Source: Clitopilus passeckerianus
Taxonomy: Eukaryota > Basidiomycota > Agaricomycetes > Agaricales > Entolomataceae
NCBI GenBank assembly: GCA_944990035.1
Contig: CALYLX010000081.1
Coordinates: forward strand, 62,001 to 126,000
Direction: 5' to 3'
DNA: 64,000 bases
The notes below the pieces were generated by a model that was not told the origin of the DNA, searched no databases, and saw nothing but the letters and a program-made list of their open reading frames with translations. Positions 31,881-41,917 of the stretch are shown here, one piece after another. Position 1 is the stretch's first letter; every line of letters begins with the position of its first letter. The translations under genes and the position numbers were made by a program.

Positions 31881-32734
31881 TCAGGCGTGCTTCACAAGCC
31901 TTCCCGTCTTGTGCCCAAACAAATGTTTCTCTGGCTCTCCTGCTTTTCCCCAAATCTTTGTCTCCACCCACATGCTCCCATTTTCCTGTTCATTCACCAT
32001 CTCTTCCAACCAGAGATGCGTGGGCCTGTCCATCTTGCACCCATCAAAGAAGGTGGACCAAACGGGGGTCCACAGCCGCTGCCACCACTGAACATCGGAA
32101 TAACTGCTCAGGACATGTTCATAAAAGAGGAACTGGCCGCCGGGATTGAGTAATTTCTCGACTGTTGCCTGCATTGTCTGCCGAGGGGTTGGGATGGAAC
32201 AAAGCACCAAGACTGCGACCATGGTATCGACGCCTTCTAAGCCGATTGAGGACTTGATGCTGTCGATGTCTTCTAGCCCATTCGAGAGGATGAGAAGCGT
32301 GCCATCGTCTTCGTTGAAACCAGCTGCATTGGCACGAGCACGCAGGAGGGGGTGCATGTTGACATTCGGCTCTAAAGCGACGTATTTTGTAACCTTTCCC
32401 GCGGCAAAATAGTCCACAGTATGCCCGTGACCTTTCCACTATTGTTAAGCAAGTTGGATGAGAAATACAAACCGGAAAACTTCTTACCAGCACCAATATC
32501 AAGAACCGTTCCATAGGCGTAGGGTGTAATCAGGCCTTGTTTGGTCTCACGCGCGTTCTCATTTGTGCCTTCACCAAATGGAACCCATAGTTTCGCCATG
32601 AACATTTGAGAAAGCTGTAGAGGATGCAGCAAGAGGGTTGGGCGTCTAATGACCTCCCAAAAGGTGGGCATGAATGCCAGAGTAATCGCCAACCAGAGGT
32701 CGAAAGCGGGATCTAATGCTGCGCGGATTTTCAT
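31881..32734 (-). CDS. METTL7-like SAM-dependent methyltransferase
   Basis: Class I methyltransferase read leftwards from ATG 32734 (MKIRAALDPAFDLWLA) to TGA 31881-31883. One intron splits motif I. Joined, it reads VLDIGAGHGHTVDYF, the SAM-binding GxGxG-type loop, with acceptor TGGAAAG just before the second Gly-His. Motif II follows as YVALEPNVNMH, and VAVLVLCSIP is the motif IV strand. The C-terminal segment WWQRLWTPVWSTFFDGCK resembles METTL7/thiol-methyltransferase-like proteins. The hydrophobic N-terminal 30 residues may anchor it to a membrane. Substrate unknown. It is divergent from AUR1 with about 420 bp between starts. Confidence 0.82.
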
Positions 32735-33158
32735 TTTTCGAGGGTAGGAACACGTTTCTAGTCGTAGCTGTGATGGTGGAAGAAGAAAGAGAGCCTAGCC
32801 TTGGGCGTCAAACTTGTGCAGAGTTCCGTAGCGCTGGGGCCATTCATCCCAGTGATCATGATAGGAAGAAATCAACTCAGGACCGGCTTAAACGGACCGA
32901 GCCTCAGTGACTCAACGGAGGTTTGTCAAGCACACGTGACAGACCTGCCATTTTCCGGCCACCAGCAAGTCCTTGCAACAGAAAACCAGAAAGGCTCTGC
33001 TCGGTGCCCGCAGTTTCTTCAAGTCCTCGCTCCGTCGGTCGGTTGTTGCCATACCTTTTAGCTCGTTTGGACTGGTGAAGGTGTCCTAGCGTCAAAGTAC
33101 ATTAGAACGGTGCGTTGTTCAGCATACCAGCTTCGTCGGTCAGCTTATTCTCCCGAAG

Positions 33159-34508
33159 ATGTCAGGAATAACGCGCCAGCGCGGGGGGCTTAGCCAGGCG
33201 GTCCATACAGTGATTCAGGCTCTTGTAGCTGGCGTTGGGCGTCTTGACAAGTCGCTTAAGCCATCTATAACCCTGAACAGGCTCAGAAAGTACCAATTCA
33301 AAGCCTCGGACAGCATCTATGTCCTGTACTTTCTCAATGCCTTGTTCTGGTTAATCCTCATGCAAGAACCGGGATTCCCTCTGAAGCTCATGATACCGAT
33401 ACTTTGGACGTTGGCACTCCTCGTACCCCTCACATCCCAGTTCTTCGTACCAGCAACGCCAATATTCACCTATTTGATCACATACTATTCATCCCGATAT
33501 ATCCCAACCTCCTGGCGACCTGACATCTCGGTATCTTTACTCCCAACTCTGGAGTCAGTGCTTTACGGTGCCAACATCTCCGATATCCTAACCCAGTACA
33601 CCCATCCTATCCTTGACATAATCGCATGGTTACCGTACGGCGTTGGCCACTTCATCATCCCATTCTTCGTTGCAGCCTTCTTATGGTTGTTTCGCACCAA
33701 GGAATCCCTCCATCTATGGGCAAAAGTGTTTGGATGGCTCAACTTCACGGGTGTTGTAATCCAGATCTTCTTCCCTTGCTCAGCCCCATGGTATGAACTC
33801 GTCCATGGGTTGACACCAGCCAATTACAGCATGAAAGGCTCCCCAGGCGGTCTCGCCCGCATCGATGCCTTGTTTGGCTCGCACACCTATACCGTCGGCT
33901 TTTCTAATGCACCTGTTGTATTCGGTGCCTTCCCCTCCCTCCACTCAGCCTGTGCCACCATCGAAGCCTTATTTATCTCCCACTTCTTCCCACAAACCAC
34001 TCGTTTCGTCTGGATTTATGCCGGTACTCTGTACTGGGCTACCATGTACCTCACCCACCACTACCTCATCGATGTCGTTGGTGGAGCATGCCTTGCCACA
34101 GCCTTCTTCTACCTTTGCCTTCCGGACGAGTTCAAAGGCGATGGTGCGACCGCACCCCCGGGTACCAGCCTATCTACACTCCCAGCACGAGGACCCCCAA
34201 GGAACAAATACGAGGTTTATGATCTCGAAACACCACGAGGACGCTCGGTCCTGGATGCTGCAGAATTCGATCTGAGCGACCCGGATTCGGATGAAGAGCA
34301 GGACATCACTTACAGGTCACCTGTCCCGGGAGGTCAACCCATTGCTGCGAATACCCCAGCAAAAGGAGCTGAGGGGCCGAAGAGGGGCCATAAGCATACA
34401 GCTAGCATTGCTAGCCTGATTCGTGGTGAAGAGAGAAGCGCTGAAGATGGATGGAGCCCCGTTGCAACCAGCTTCCCTCAACCCAATCGCGCAGCAGGCG
34501 ATCGATGA
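33159..34508 (+). CDS. AUR1: inositol phosphorylceramide synthase catalytic subunit
   Basis: Transfers phosphoinositol from phosphatidylinositol to ceramide in the Golgi. It is essential in fungi and the target of aureobasidin A. A single open frame of 449 residues without introns, unusual for this window. It has several membrane spans in the first 310 residues. The PAP2-type catalytic motifs are visible: SAPWYELVHG (the Aur1 signature), FPSLHSACATIEA at about residues 257-269, and HHYLIDVVGG at about 299-308, supplying the catalytic His and Asp. A hydrophilic C-terminal tail of about 120 residues with acidic and Gly/Pro stretches follows and faces the cytosol in yeast. Start ATG fits the family's first transmembrane region. 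Confidence 0.93.
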   Translation: MSGITRQRGGLSQAVHTVIQALVAGVGRLDKSLKPSITLNRLRKYQFKASDSIYVLYFLNALFWLILMQEPGFPLKLMIPILWTLALLVPLTSQFFVPATPIFTYLITYYSSRYIPTSWRPDISVSLLPTLESVLYGANISDILTQYTHPILDIIAWLPYGVGHFIIPFFVAAFLWLFRTKESLHLWAKVFGWLNFTGVVIQIFFPCSAPWYELVHGLTPANYSMKGSPGGLARIDALFGSHTYTVGFSNAPVVFGAFPSLHSACATIEALFISHFFPQTTRFVWIYAGTLYWATMYLTHHYLIDVVGGACLATAFFYLCLPDEFKGDGATAPPGTSLSTLPARGPPRNKYEVYDLETPRGRSVLDAAEFDLSDPDSDEEQDITYRSPVPGGQPIAANTPAKGAEGPKRGHKHTASIASLIRGEERSAEDGWSPVATSFPQPNRAAGDR

Positions 34509-34744
34509 TTGGCCCCTCGACATTTGGGATATCAGGCACGGGGTTAGAATGGCTCTTGATAAACAGTCTATTTGCACATACACAGCTAGACGTACCATTC
34601 AGCATGGAGTGGGTGCAGTACTCGGATACTGTATCCCAGTGTCGGTGTTTTCCTTTCGGTTTAGATCCTAGATACCCTTCACTCTCGGCATTTTCGATAC
34701 CGTAGCTCCCTAATATACAACATTTTAGATAATTCCTGCCTTTA

Positions 34745-35871
34745 CTACGTGAGAGCTTCGACTTGCGAGCCAAACGTCAATGCCTCAACCAGTGTCTCTT
34801 CGCATGGCCCTCTGAACAGGAAGTCTGCATCCCTATCTCCCGCACTTGCCTCCAGATTGAATACCGCAACCTTTCCTCCATTAACCTTAATTTCACTGGC
34901 GTAGCCTGCGGCTGGGTACACCTGAAGAAGGAACTCATCAGCGTCCAGATATATTTCAACAGAGGTGGAGAACTTGCAATAGAGCTTGTTCCAATGACAA
35001 GGCACAGATCAGCCTTATCAACAATCTTGTCAATGATATCCATATCGTGTGGCACTTCTCCAAACCATACGACACCAGGTCGGGCAAGGCTCTTGCATTT
35101 GCTGCATTTCGGGAGATCTTTTACTGCAATCTCTGGAGCTTCAGGGACAGTAGACGTCTCTTCATTTGCCTCTTCTGGCTGTGAGAGGATGAGCTCCGTG
35201 CCACCTAAAGTTGGGCAGATTGGGGAAGTCGTATCGAATTCAACATGGCCGCACTTGTCTTTCGTACAGAGAACGTCAAAGAGTCGGCCGTGCATTTCAA
35301 GTAATACAGGGCTACCATCTGAGTCTAGAGTAGATTTGGAAGGTTCGGGGAGATTGTGCGCTGCATACACGGATTTCATGGACCTGATTGTTAGGCCGTC
35401 AACATTTTGTGTGATATGGTGGAAAGTTGCGCCATCTGGGTGCACTAGAGCTTTTCTGATCTCTGAAATTGAGAACAAGGATAGCGCAGTATGAGCTGCA
35501 TTTGGATGGGAGGCTAGGGCCCTAGATGATCATCATAAGAATCTAGTTGTGAACGGTCGGGTGCTCACTCACTTTTCTCGGCGGTAATGATAGAACTGCC
35601 AAACAAGAGAAGGGTTCTCGTCAAAGGCTTCTGGAGTAGCCAGAGAGACAACGTCATAGTTTCTCCATAAGCCCCCAGCACTACGAAATGTGGATATTCC
35701 TTATCAACGTTTCGCTACAGTCAGATTGAGGTGCCGTGACGTCAAGACGGAGGATCCACCTGAAGCTGCAGACAGCCCAGCACCAGTGATTGCCACCACA
35801 TTTTTCGACTTTTGAAGAATTTCACGGAAAGCAGACATGTCAGTGGATGGTTGACCCCGTCGACGCGGCAT
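34745..35871 (-). CDS. SIRT5-type sirtuin, NAD-dependent lysine deacylase
   Basis: Class III Sir2 protein read leftwards from ATG 35871. Exons join to give [19 protein letters not shown] (NAD-binding), then [20 protein letters not shown] catalytic loop ([11 protein letters not shown], with the catalytic His shortly after in LLEMHGRL), and zinc cysteines CTKDKC and [11 protein letters not shown]. The FYHYRR motif carries the Tyr and Arg that in human SIRT5 select succinyl/malonyl/glutaryl lysine, so desuccinylase activity is expected. About 45 acidic residues are inserted between the zinc pairs. The third intron (ending before [11 protein letters not shown]) appears to use a GC donor, GCAAGT; with it VIGTSSI joins VYPAAG. 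Ends at TAG 34745-34747, convergent with AUR1. Confidence 0.88.
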
Positions 35872-36111
35872 TTTAAGGCTTAATGAAGGTGAGAGTGAAA
35901 AGGGTAATCTAGGCGCTTATCTCAACTGAAGTGATGGGCATTGGTCACACGTTCAGAGCAACAACAAATCGTAAAAGAAACCATTATGACCTGAAACTAG
36001 TAACATATCGTAGAATCGTAAAGAAATGTCCGTAAAATCGTTCAAATCGTTCAATGATGAGATGGTGCAGCCTGTCTCTGAGTCCTCTCCTTCATCCCGT
36101 CCCCGGGATAA
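35872..36111. other. short intergenic region
   Basis: Spacer between the sirtuin promoter and the 3' end of the next minus-strand gene. No feature seen. Confidence 0.4.
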
Positions 36112-39100
36112 TCACTGTCCCTGTACTGATCCAACAGAGTCGTCCAACTGCTTCATAACCCACTCCTGGAACTTGGCCCCCTGTCTGAATCGTTCGAGAT
36201 GGTATTCCTCGTCCTTTGTTTGGATGGCTTCCATCGACTGAAGAAACGCCTGAGAGCGCGCCATGTCCCTCTCTAAGTATTCGGTGAATCCCTCCTTCTC
36301 CAATGCCCGATATTCCTTCCCTAGCTGCGTGTTGAACTCGATGAAACTCTCCTCAATGTCGTGAAGCGCCTCCTTGTATATCCTATCTTGATCCAACTCT
36401 CCCTCCCTAACGACGTCCGCCCACTGACGAACTAGACGTTCATAGGTTTCACGCCTAGCCGAATTCTGTTGCATGAGAAAAGCGGCGAGGTTCTCCTGCT
36501 GAGACTCAAAGACGAGTTTCTGCGCCTTCAAGAAATCTCCCTCGAACTGCCGATACTTGGCGAAGGACTTCTTGAACTTGCGACGTAGTCGATATGACTG
36601 CAGGACCGTCATATCACCACACAACACCCATTGTCGGGGTGCGGGTTGGGGTGCCTGGGGTGGGAGTTGCGATGCGGAAATACTCAGACCTGAGTCAAGG
36701 GAGTCGTCTGGCAGGTCGTTCTCGTCGAGGTATGACTCGGAGAATATTTCCTCTTGGTATGCCGCAGCGGCGACCTCCTTGAAGTCGGGGTTAAGCCTCT
36801 TTCGGAGATCTTCAAAGGCTTGCATGGGTCGTAGCTTGCCAGAATTCGCGTCGTTTTCAGTCGTATTGATAGCTGTCCTATCCGTCATGAGCCTGTCTTC
36901 TGCTGTCGGAACATGCACCCGCTCGAGCCGGAATTGGGCAAGAAGCTTTTTCTTCAAGCGCTCTACACGCCGTGCAGCACCACTGTTAGTCCTGCTCGCC
37001 TCTTCTCTCTCTAGGAGTAGAGCCTGTTCCAGCTTGTGATCCAGCTCTCTCTCCGCGCCTTCGTTGCCGTCTGCGTAGTGTTGAATGTTCGATGACAACC
37101 TAGTTTCGACTTGACCTGCCCGTTGCTTCAGAATATCGACGTTGCTGCGGAAGTTCACACCCAAGACAGATACCATGGATGCAAATCGTTGGTTCCAGAA
37201 AGCCAGATAGGACTCCGGCTTTATAATGTCCTGAAGCGCCGCTTCTCGTTGGGCTTCCCTGTTTTGGAACTGCTTTGACCAATGCTTCTTCTCATCTTTG
37301 GAGAACAGCTCGACGGCTTTGATCAGATCCTCGACAGTGAAGCACGGTACCCCATTGCAGGACATGTTGGATTTTTTGTCATGCCAGACGAAATAGAGGA
37401 AAGGAGCCAGGATGCTTGGTATTTCTTGATGACTGTACTTCGGGACCTTAAAGCGGGGAGGGATGACAGGGTCTTCGGCAAGAGGAGGGCGATTTGGACC
37501 AGCTGCTGCTTCTGATGTTCTGGCACCGTCCGCTGCACCTGAGTCTGGTATAGCGCTGGTGGGAACCGAGGCGGCTGGGCTTTTTGCAAGCTCAGAAGCA
37601 TCTGAGGTAGGAGATATAGCCGTAACAGGGGCGGCGGGACTGGTCGTGGCTTGAGCGACTGGAGAGTCGCAGATAGTGGTTCTTGGGGCAAGGATCTGCG
37701 GTACGACAGACCGAGGGGTTTCGTCATCGGCTGGAGTTGGCACCGTGGACAGCTCACTAGGTGATGGAGCAGGAAGTCGTTCTGGCGACCCGCCGGTAAC
37801 GCACTGGCTTTCGTGGAGCCCGGGTCTGCCAGCTGAACTACTGGCCGTACCCGGAAGAGCGGCAGAAGTCTTGGCTTCCTCCCACAAGTAGCGTTGGGCT
37901 TCAGTAGACAACATGTCGAGGCTCATACCGGAATCCTGAGTCTCCGCTCGCTGGGTTACTTGGATGGCTTGGGCAATCGGGGAGCGCAGGGTGGAGTCAT
38001 CTTCATCGTCCTCAACAATAGTCGTAGGGGGCACTGCGCTTCTAACCTGCTGTGCTCCTGCAGCCAGTATGCTCTCGGCGGTCGCCCATTCAAAGGCGGG
38101 GTCATTCTCGAAGCTACTAGTCGTCCTACTTGTCGTCGAGAAATAGGTTATGGCAGTCGACTGCCGTTGTGGCTGCAGGTTGACTGAGCCGCCCATTGCG
38201 TTAGGGGTGGGCGCTCGGGAATCAGTCAATGCTGGAGAGACCTGGTTGGAAGTGGACAAAAGGCTGGCCGAGTGTTGCTCTGAGTGAGCCGGGGAAGAAA
38301 GGGGCAATGCTCCAGATGGACCAGCGTTAGGATGTTCTGCCACGCAGTTAAACTCGTGAATCATAGCGTCAGTGAATACGACCCCTCGACGTTTGTTGTT
38401 CCGCTGAATTTGCTCAAACTCCCGTTTCTGCGCAGCCACATCGACTTCTTCGGGTGGGACGGGCAGCATGGTGGGTAGCAGGCCCGTGGAAGCAGACCCA
38501 CTCGTATCTGAACGATGAATAGAAGACGTAGGATTCGGGTCTCGTCGTTTGCCTATTCGGCGTTCTTGCAGCACTGCCTCAGGGATGGGTGACGGAGGGG
38601 GTGACGATAGGTTGGGTTCGTCCATTGCGTAGGGCTCCTGGACCAGTGGAGACGCGGTAATACCCTCGTTCGATGGATTGGTCTCGAAAGACTGGTAGGA
38701 TAAGTTTCGTTGTGGGCGTGATGGCCCTTGCGTAGCAAGACTGGAAATGACCCCATCCAGAGATTGCATTCTGTCGGGCTGAGACTCGAGATTAGATCGT
38801 GATCATTTGATATGCAAGCCACGGCATACCTTCCTCCAGTCATGGGCCCTGACCCTAGAAGGCATCAGAGAAGCCTCGTACGGTCCGCGGAACGCTTGGC
38901 CACTAGCTGTGCGTTTCCGAGGCTGGGCATATTGCTCGATAGGCTTTATCCGCGATGCGTAGTGAGTCAACATTCCGAGAAGTAGATTGAATGAAACTCA
39001 CATATGGGTCGGTGCTTGGGCTGAGCGAGTTCAGCGCACGAGTAGCCCTGTGACTACTGTCTTGCATTTCCTGAATCTCCTCAGAGTATTCCTCCAAATC

Positions 39101-39721
39101 GGCCGCACCTGCCTTCCAAACGTCGTATTCCTCTTGGACAAACCCCTGAAAGTTGCGAGTCCTCAACTCCGACTGCTTCGCCAGCTGTTCCTCTAACCCC
39201 TTCCTAGACTGCTCTTCCGCCACTCTCCATCGAGTTTGAGCTGCCTCAAACTGCTTCACACATCGCTTCTCCACTTCGTACGCCTCCTTCTCAATCTTCT
39301 TCAACAGTGGTTGCCCTTCAACATCACGTTCGCGCTGCTTAGCCGTAAGCTTATCCTTAGCTTCAGATAAGAGAGCATCGCAATTCTTGTCAACTTCGTT
39401 CAACCGCTGTCGGCCGACCGTGACAAGATTAGCAGTGGCATCGTCCTGCAAGTTCCTCAGCCGGACGAAAAGAGTCACTTGCCGGTGTTCTTGCTCAACT
39501 ATTGCTTGGGTGAAGCTCTTTGAGAGGTTCACTGCGGCCTCGTGAGAAGGCCCGAAGGACTTGGCCCACAATTTCTTGAGGCTGAAAGTATAGTTAATAT
39601 CGTAGTGCGAGGAATCAGAGTGGGGTACGAACCCGGGAGGAAACCACATATCGCGAATGCAATCAGCAGAAGTTTGAAGTCGTAAAGTATCGTGTTGTTT
39701 GTGCAGTTGGATGGCCATCAT
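36112..39721 (-). CDS. large coiled-coil and disordered protein, unknown
   Basis: Not recognised. Read leftwards from ATG 39721 (MMAIQLHKQHDTLRL). Two introns connect what look like separate frames. One joins STDPY to PIEQYAQPRKRTASG near 38949-39003. The other, at about 38776-38829, joins VRAHDWRK to PDRMQSLDGV. The result is about 1,180 residues. The order is: coiled coil (roughly residues 60-230), a long Ser/Pro/Thr/Ala-rich disordered middle, a globular-looking segment around FKVPKYSHQEIPSILAPFLY and HDKKSNMSCNGVPCFTVEDL, and a C-terminal coiled coil ending VGSVQGQ. No enzymatic motif. The scaffold-like layout suggests a structural or adaptor role, but that is a guess. The second intron could instead start a shorter protein at ATG 38769. 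Confidence 0.7.
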
Positions 39722-40475
39722 CTGGCTGAATATGTACCATTTCTAGAGAGCCTGCGCCCACACATGCAGACAAGGCTCTGCACAATTGTTGTGGACGCTG
39801 CAACAAAACGAATCAAGACAGACAGGGTGTAACCACCGCCCTTGAAGGCCCTAGCGAGCCTCGAGGCGAGGTGAAGGCCCGTATCGACGGAATTAGCGAG
39901 TTATTCTCGAGAAATTGCTGTTGTTCAAAAGTGATTGCTAGGCTGTTCCTGTCAACGAGGTCCACACCTGTCACCCTTGCTGTTGTTCTTAGGTGAGGAC
40001 AACAGCCATTGTGCGAATCTGGACCTACAGTGAAGTTAGGATACCAAAAATACAATAACTCCAGAACAAGGCATACCAGATGTTTTTGTGGATGGGTACA
40101 GGAGGATATTGGTCTACGATTTCTGGACCTTGATAGACAGAGACTCGGAGCGAAGATAAAGCTTTCGGGTAACATGAACTTTTAGTGTGCAGACAATTAG
40201 TTTTTGTGCATCTTCAAAATTGAACCAGTGGGCCGAACAGGAAGTGTGAAATCGTTAACAGATTGCTGGGCACCCTTAGAGTTCTTCCAGTATGTCACCA
40301 CACCGTTAATAACAGTAGTCATTGTCTGAGTCGTTGCAGTCTTCGTTGTCGCTGTTAAACAAGCGTGAGCAGATCACATGTTACGTCAAGCTCTTGTCAA
40401 GGTCGACAATTCGACCCTGACGCCGTTCGTGACACTGTGGTCCTCAAGTCAAACGACGACCTGACGACGACTGTA
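39722..40475. other. divergent promoter region
   Basis: Lies between the large coiled-coil gene (minus) and the AT-hook gene (plus). A minus frame at 39813-40175 has no coding signature. An upstream exon of the AT-hook gene could be here but was not found. Confidence 0.4.
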
Positions 40476-41790
40476 ATGGAACCAGGATACCCTTTGGAGG
40501 TCTTCAAGGCCGAAACGTTACGCGCAATGTGTCGAGACCTGGGTTACAAATTCGGCAGAGGCGCGCTTCGACGAGACACCATGATTGAGTTTCTGACATG
40601 CGTCCAGGAAGAAGGAGGTTCGCGCATTCACCCCTCAGCCCCAATGATAATTCCTAATTGCTGTATTGAATTACAGTTGAACGAGCACTAGAGAAGTATT
40701 CATCGTCAACGACAACGGCAGACCCACGTTCTCCGACAAAATCTATCTCTGCACCACCCCCGTCGTCGAGCGGCCGCTCGTCCTCCCGAAAGAGACCGGT
40801 TATCTCAGACTATGACACTCGTTACAAAAACAAGCGAGTGAAAAGCACGGATGCAGGCCCCCGGAAACGTGGCCGACCTCGCAAAAGTTCGCTGGTATCA
40901 GCGCTAGCCCCGGAACCTGGTCCAAGTGTTATCAAACGTGGTCGTGGTCGGCCTAGAAAAAGCCAACCTACTTCTGAGATTCCATCTGCGCCTGGGCCGT
41001 CTCGACCCCGTGGTCGGCCAAGGAAACGGCCGTTATCTCCTCAGTTGAACGAACGAAGTTCTTCGCCAAGGAAAAAGATCAAACCTAGTGATGATAAAAC
41101 AGACGTGAAGACTCGACAGGTCTTCGATGGCATCCTGCTCCCAGACAGGAAGTTTAGGGCTGCTAAGACGAAAGAATTGTCACCGGAAATACCACCTTTG
41201 GGTAGAGAGGAGGACGAAATACTACCTACTGTCGAGAACGATGTTGAAGAATCGAGCCTTGGTGGGTCAAACAAAGGTCAGTGCCATTCACACCTCGTTT
41301 TATTTCGTGTTGTCTGATCCATCCCAGAAAATGAAATGCTGCCAGAAGAATCAAATATTCCCGAAACAGCTGGTGCGTAACGACCATATGCGCGTCTTTC
41401 TCTATTCTAACTTTCCCTACAGAAAATGGCTTGCCGACACCAAGGGGTACTTCTTCCATTCCTACCACATTCCGGAATCAATTACTTATGAGCTTCAGCC
41501 CTCGAACTGGCCGCCCTGGTTCAGACAGTGGGGGCAGGTCTCGGTGATGGGATTGGCACTCAGGATGGGGCGGATGAGGATGAGGATGCAGATGCAGAAG
41601 GAGAGCATGAAAGTGAAGATCATATCATTATTCGACCAAATATCAGTCACATCGAAGTAAGCCTACCTCATAATGGACCGCAAAGCAAATCTAACGCAGT
41701 TAGCAGGTGTCAGTAGAAACTACAACTGTAACATCGATATCGGGTCCTCCCGAGGATCCAGCATCTTCAATTCTACCAGAACAGCCATAG
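40476..41790 (+). CDS. three-AT-hook nuclear protein with SAP-like N-terminus
   Basis: Probable DNA-binding nuclear protein. It begins MEPGYPLEVFKAETLRAMCR; the segment KAETLRAMCRDLGYKFGRG resembles a SAP-type helix-turn-helix. After a 61-nt intron (about 40617-40677) comes a basic region with three AT hooks: RKRGRPRKSS, RGRGRPRKSQ and RPRGRPRKRP, which bind the minor groove of AT-rich DNA. Further introns (about 41277-41330, 41371-41421, 41442-41493 and 41657-41705) connect ENEMLPEESN, ENGLPTPR, ALELAALVQTVGAG, an acidic run (ADEDEDADAEGEHESED) and the end SSILPEQP at TAG 41788-41790. Each junction restores the frame, which supports the model. The frame is open back to a GTG at 40365, so an upstream first exon is possible. 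Possibly chromatin-related. Confidence 0.75.
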
Positions 41791-41917
41791 CAGGAGACTC
41801 ATTTTTTTTCCTTTCGCTTTGTCCTATGCCTTGATGTTGCGGTACAGAATCTGGCAATGAATTTGGCCTACGATACCTTTATGTATTGATATTCCATTCA
41901 AATCGTCATCAGGTACT

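Noticed and set aside
34411..34773. Frames overlapping the AUR1 3' end
   Set aside because: Short, both strands, inside or just after AUR1 coding sequence; no motif.
36557..38187. Several plus-strand frames opposite the large coiled-coil gene
   Set aside because: Ser/Arg- and Gly/Ser-rich shadows of the disordered protein on the minus strand.
39813..40175. 120-codon minus-strand frame
   Set aside because: Its composition is not protein-like and no splice-supported extension was found.
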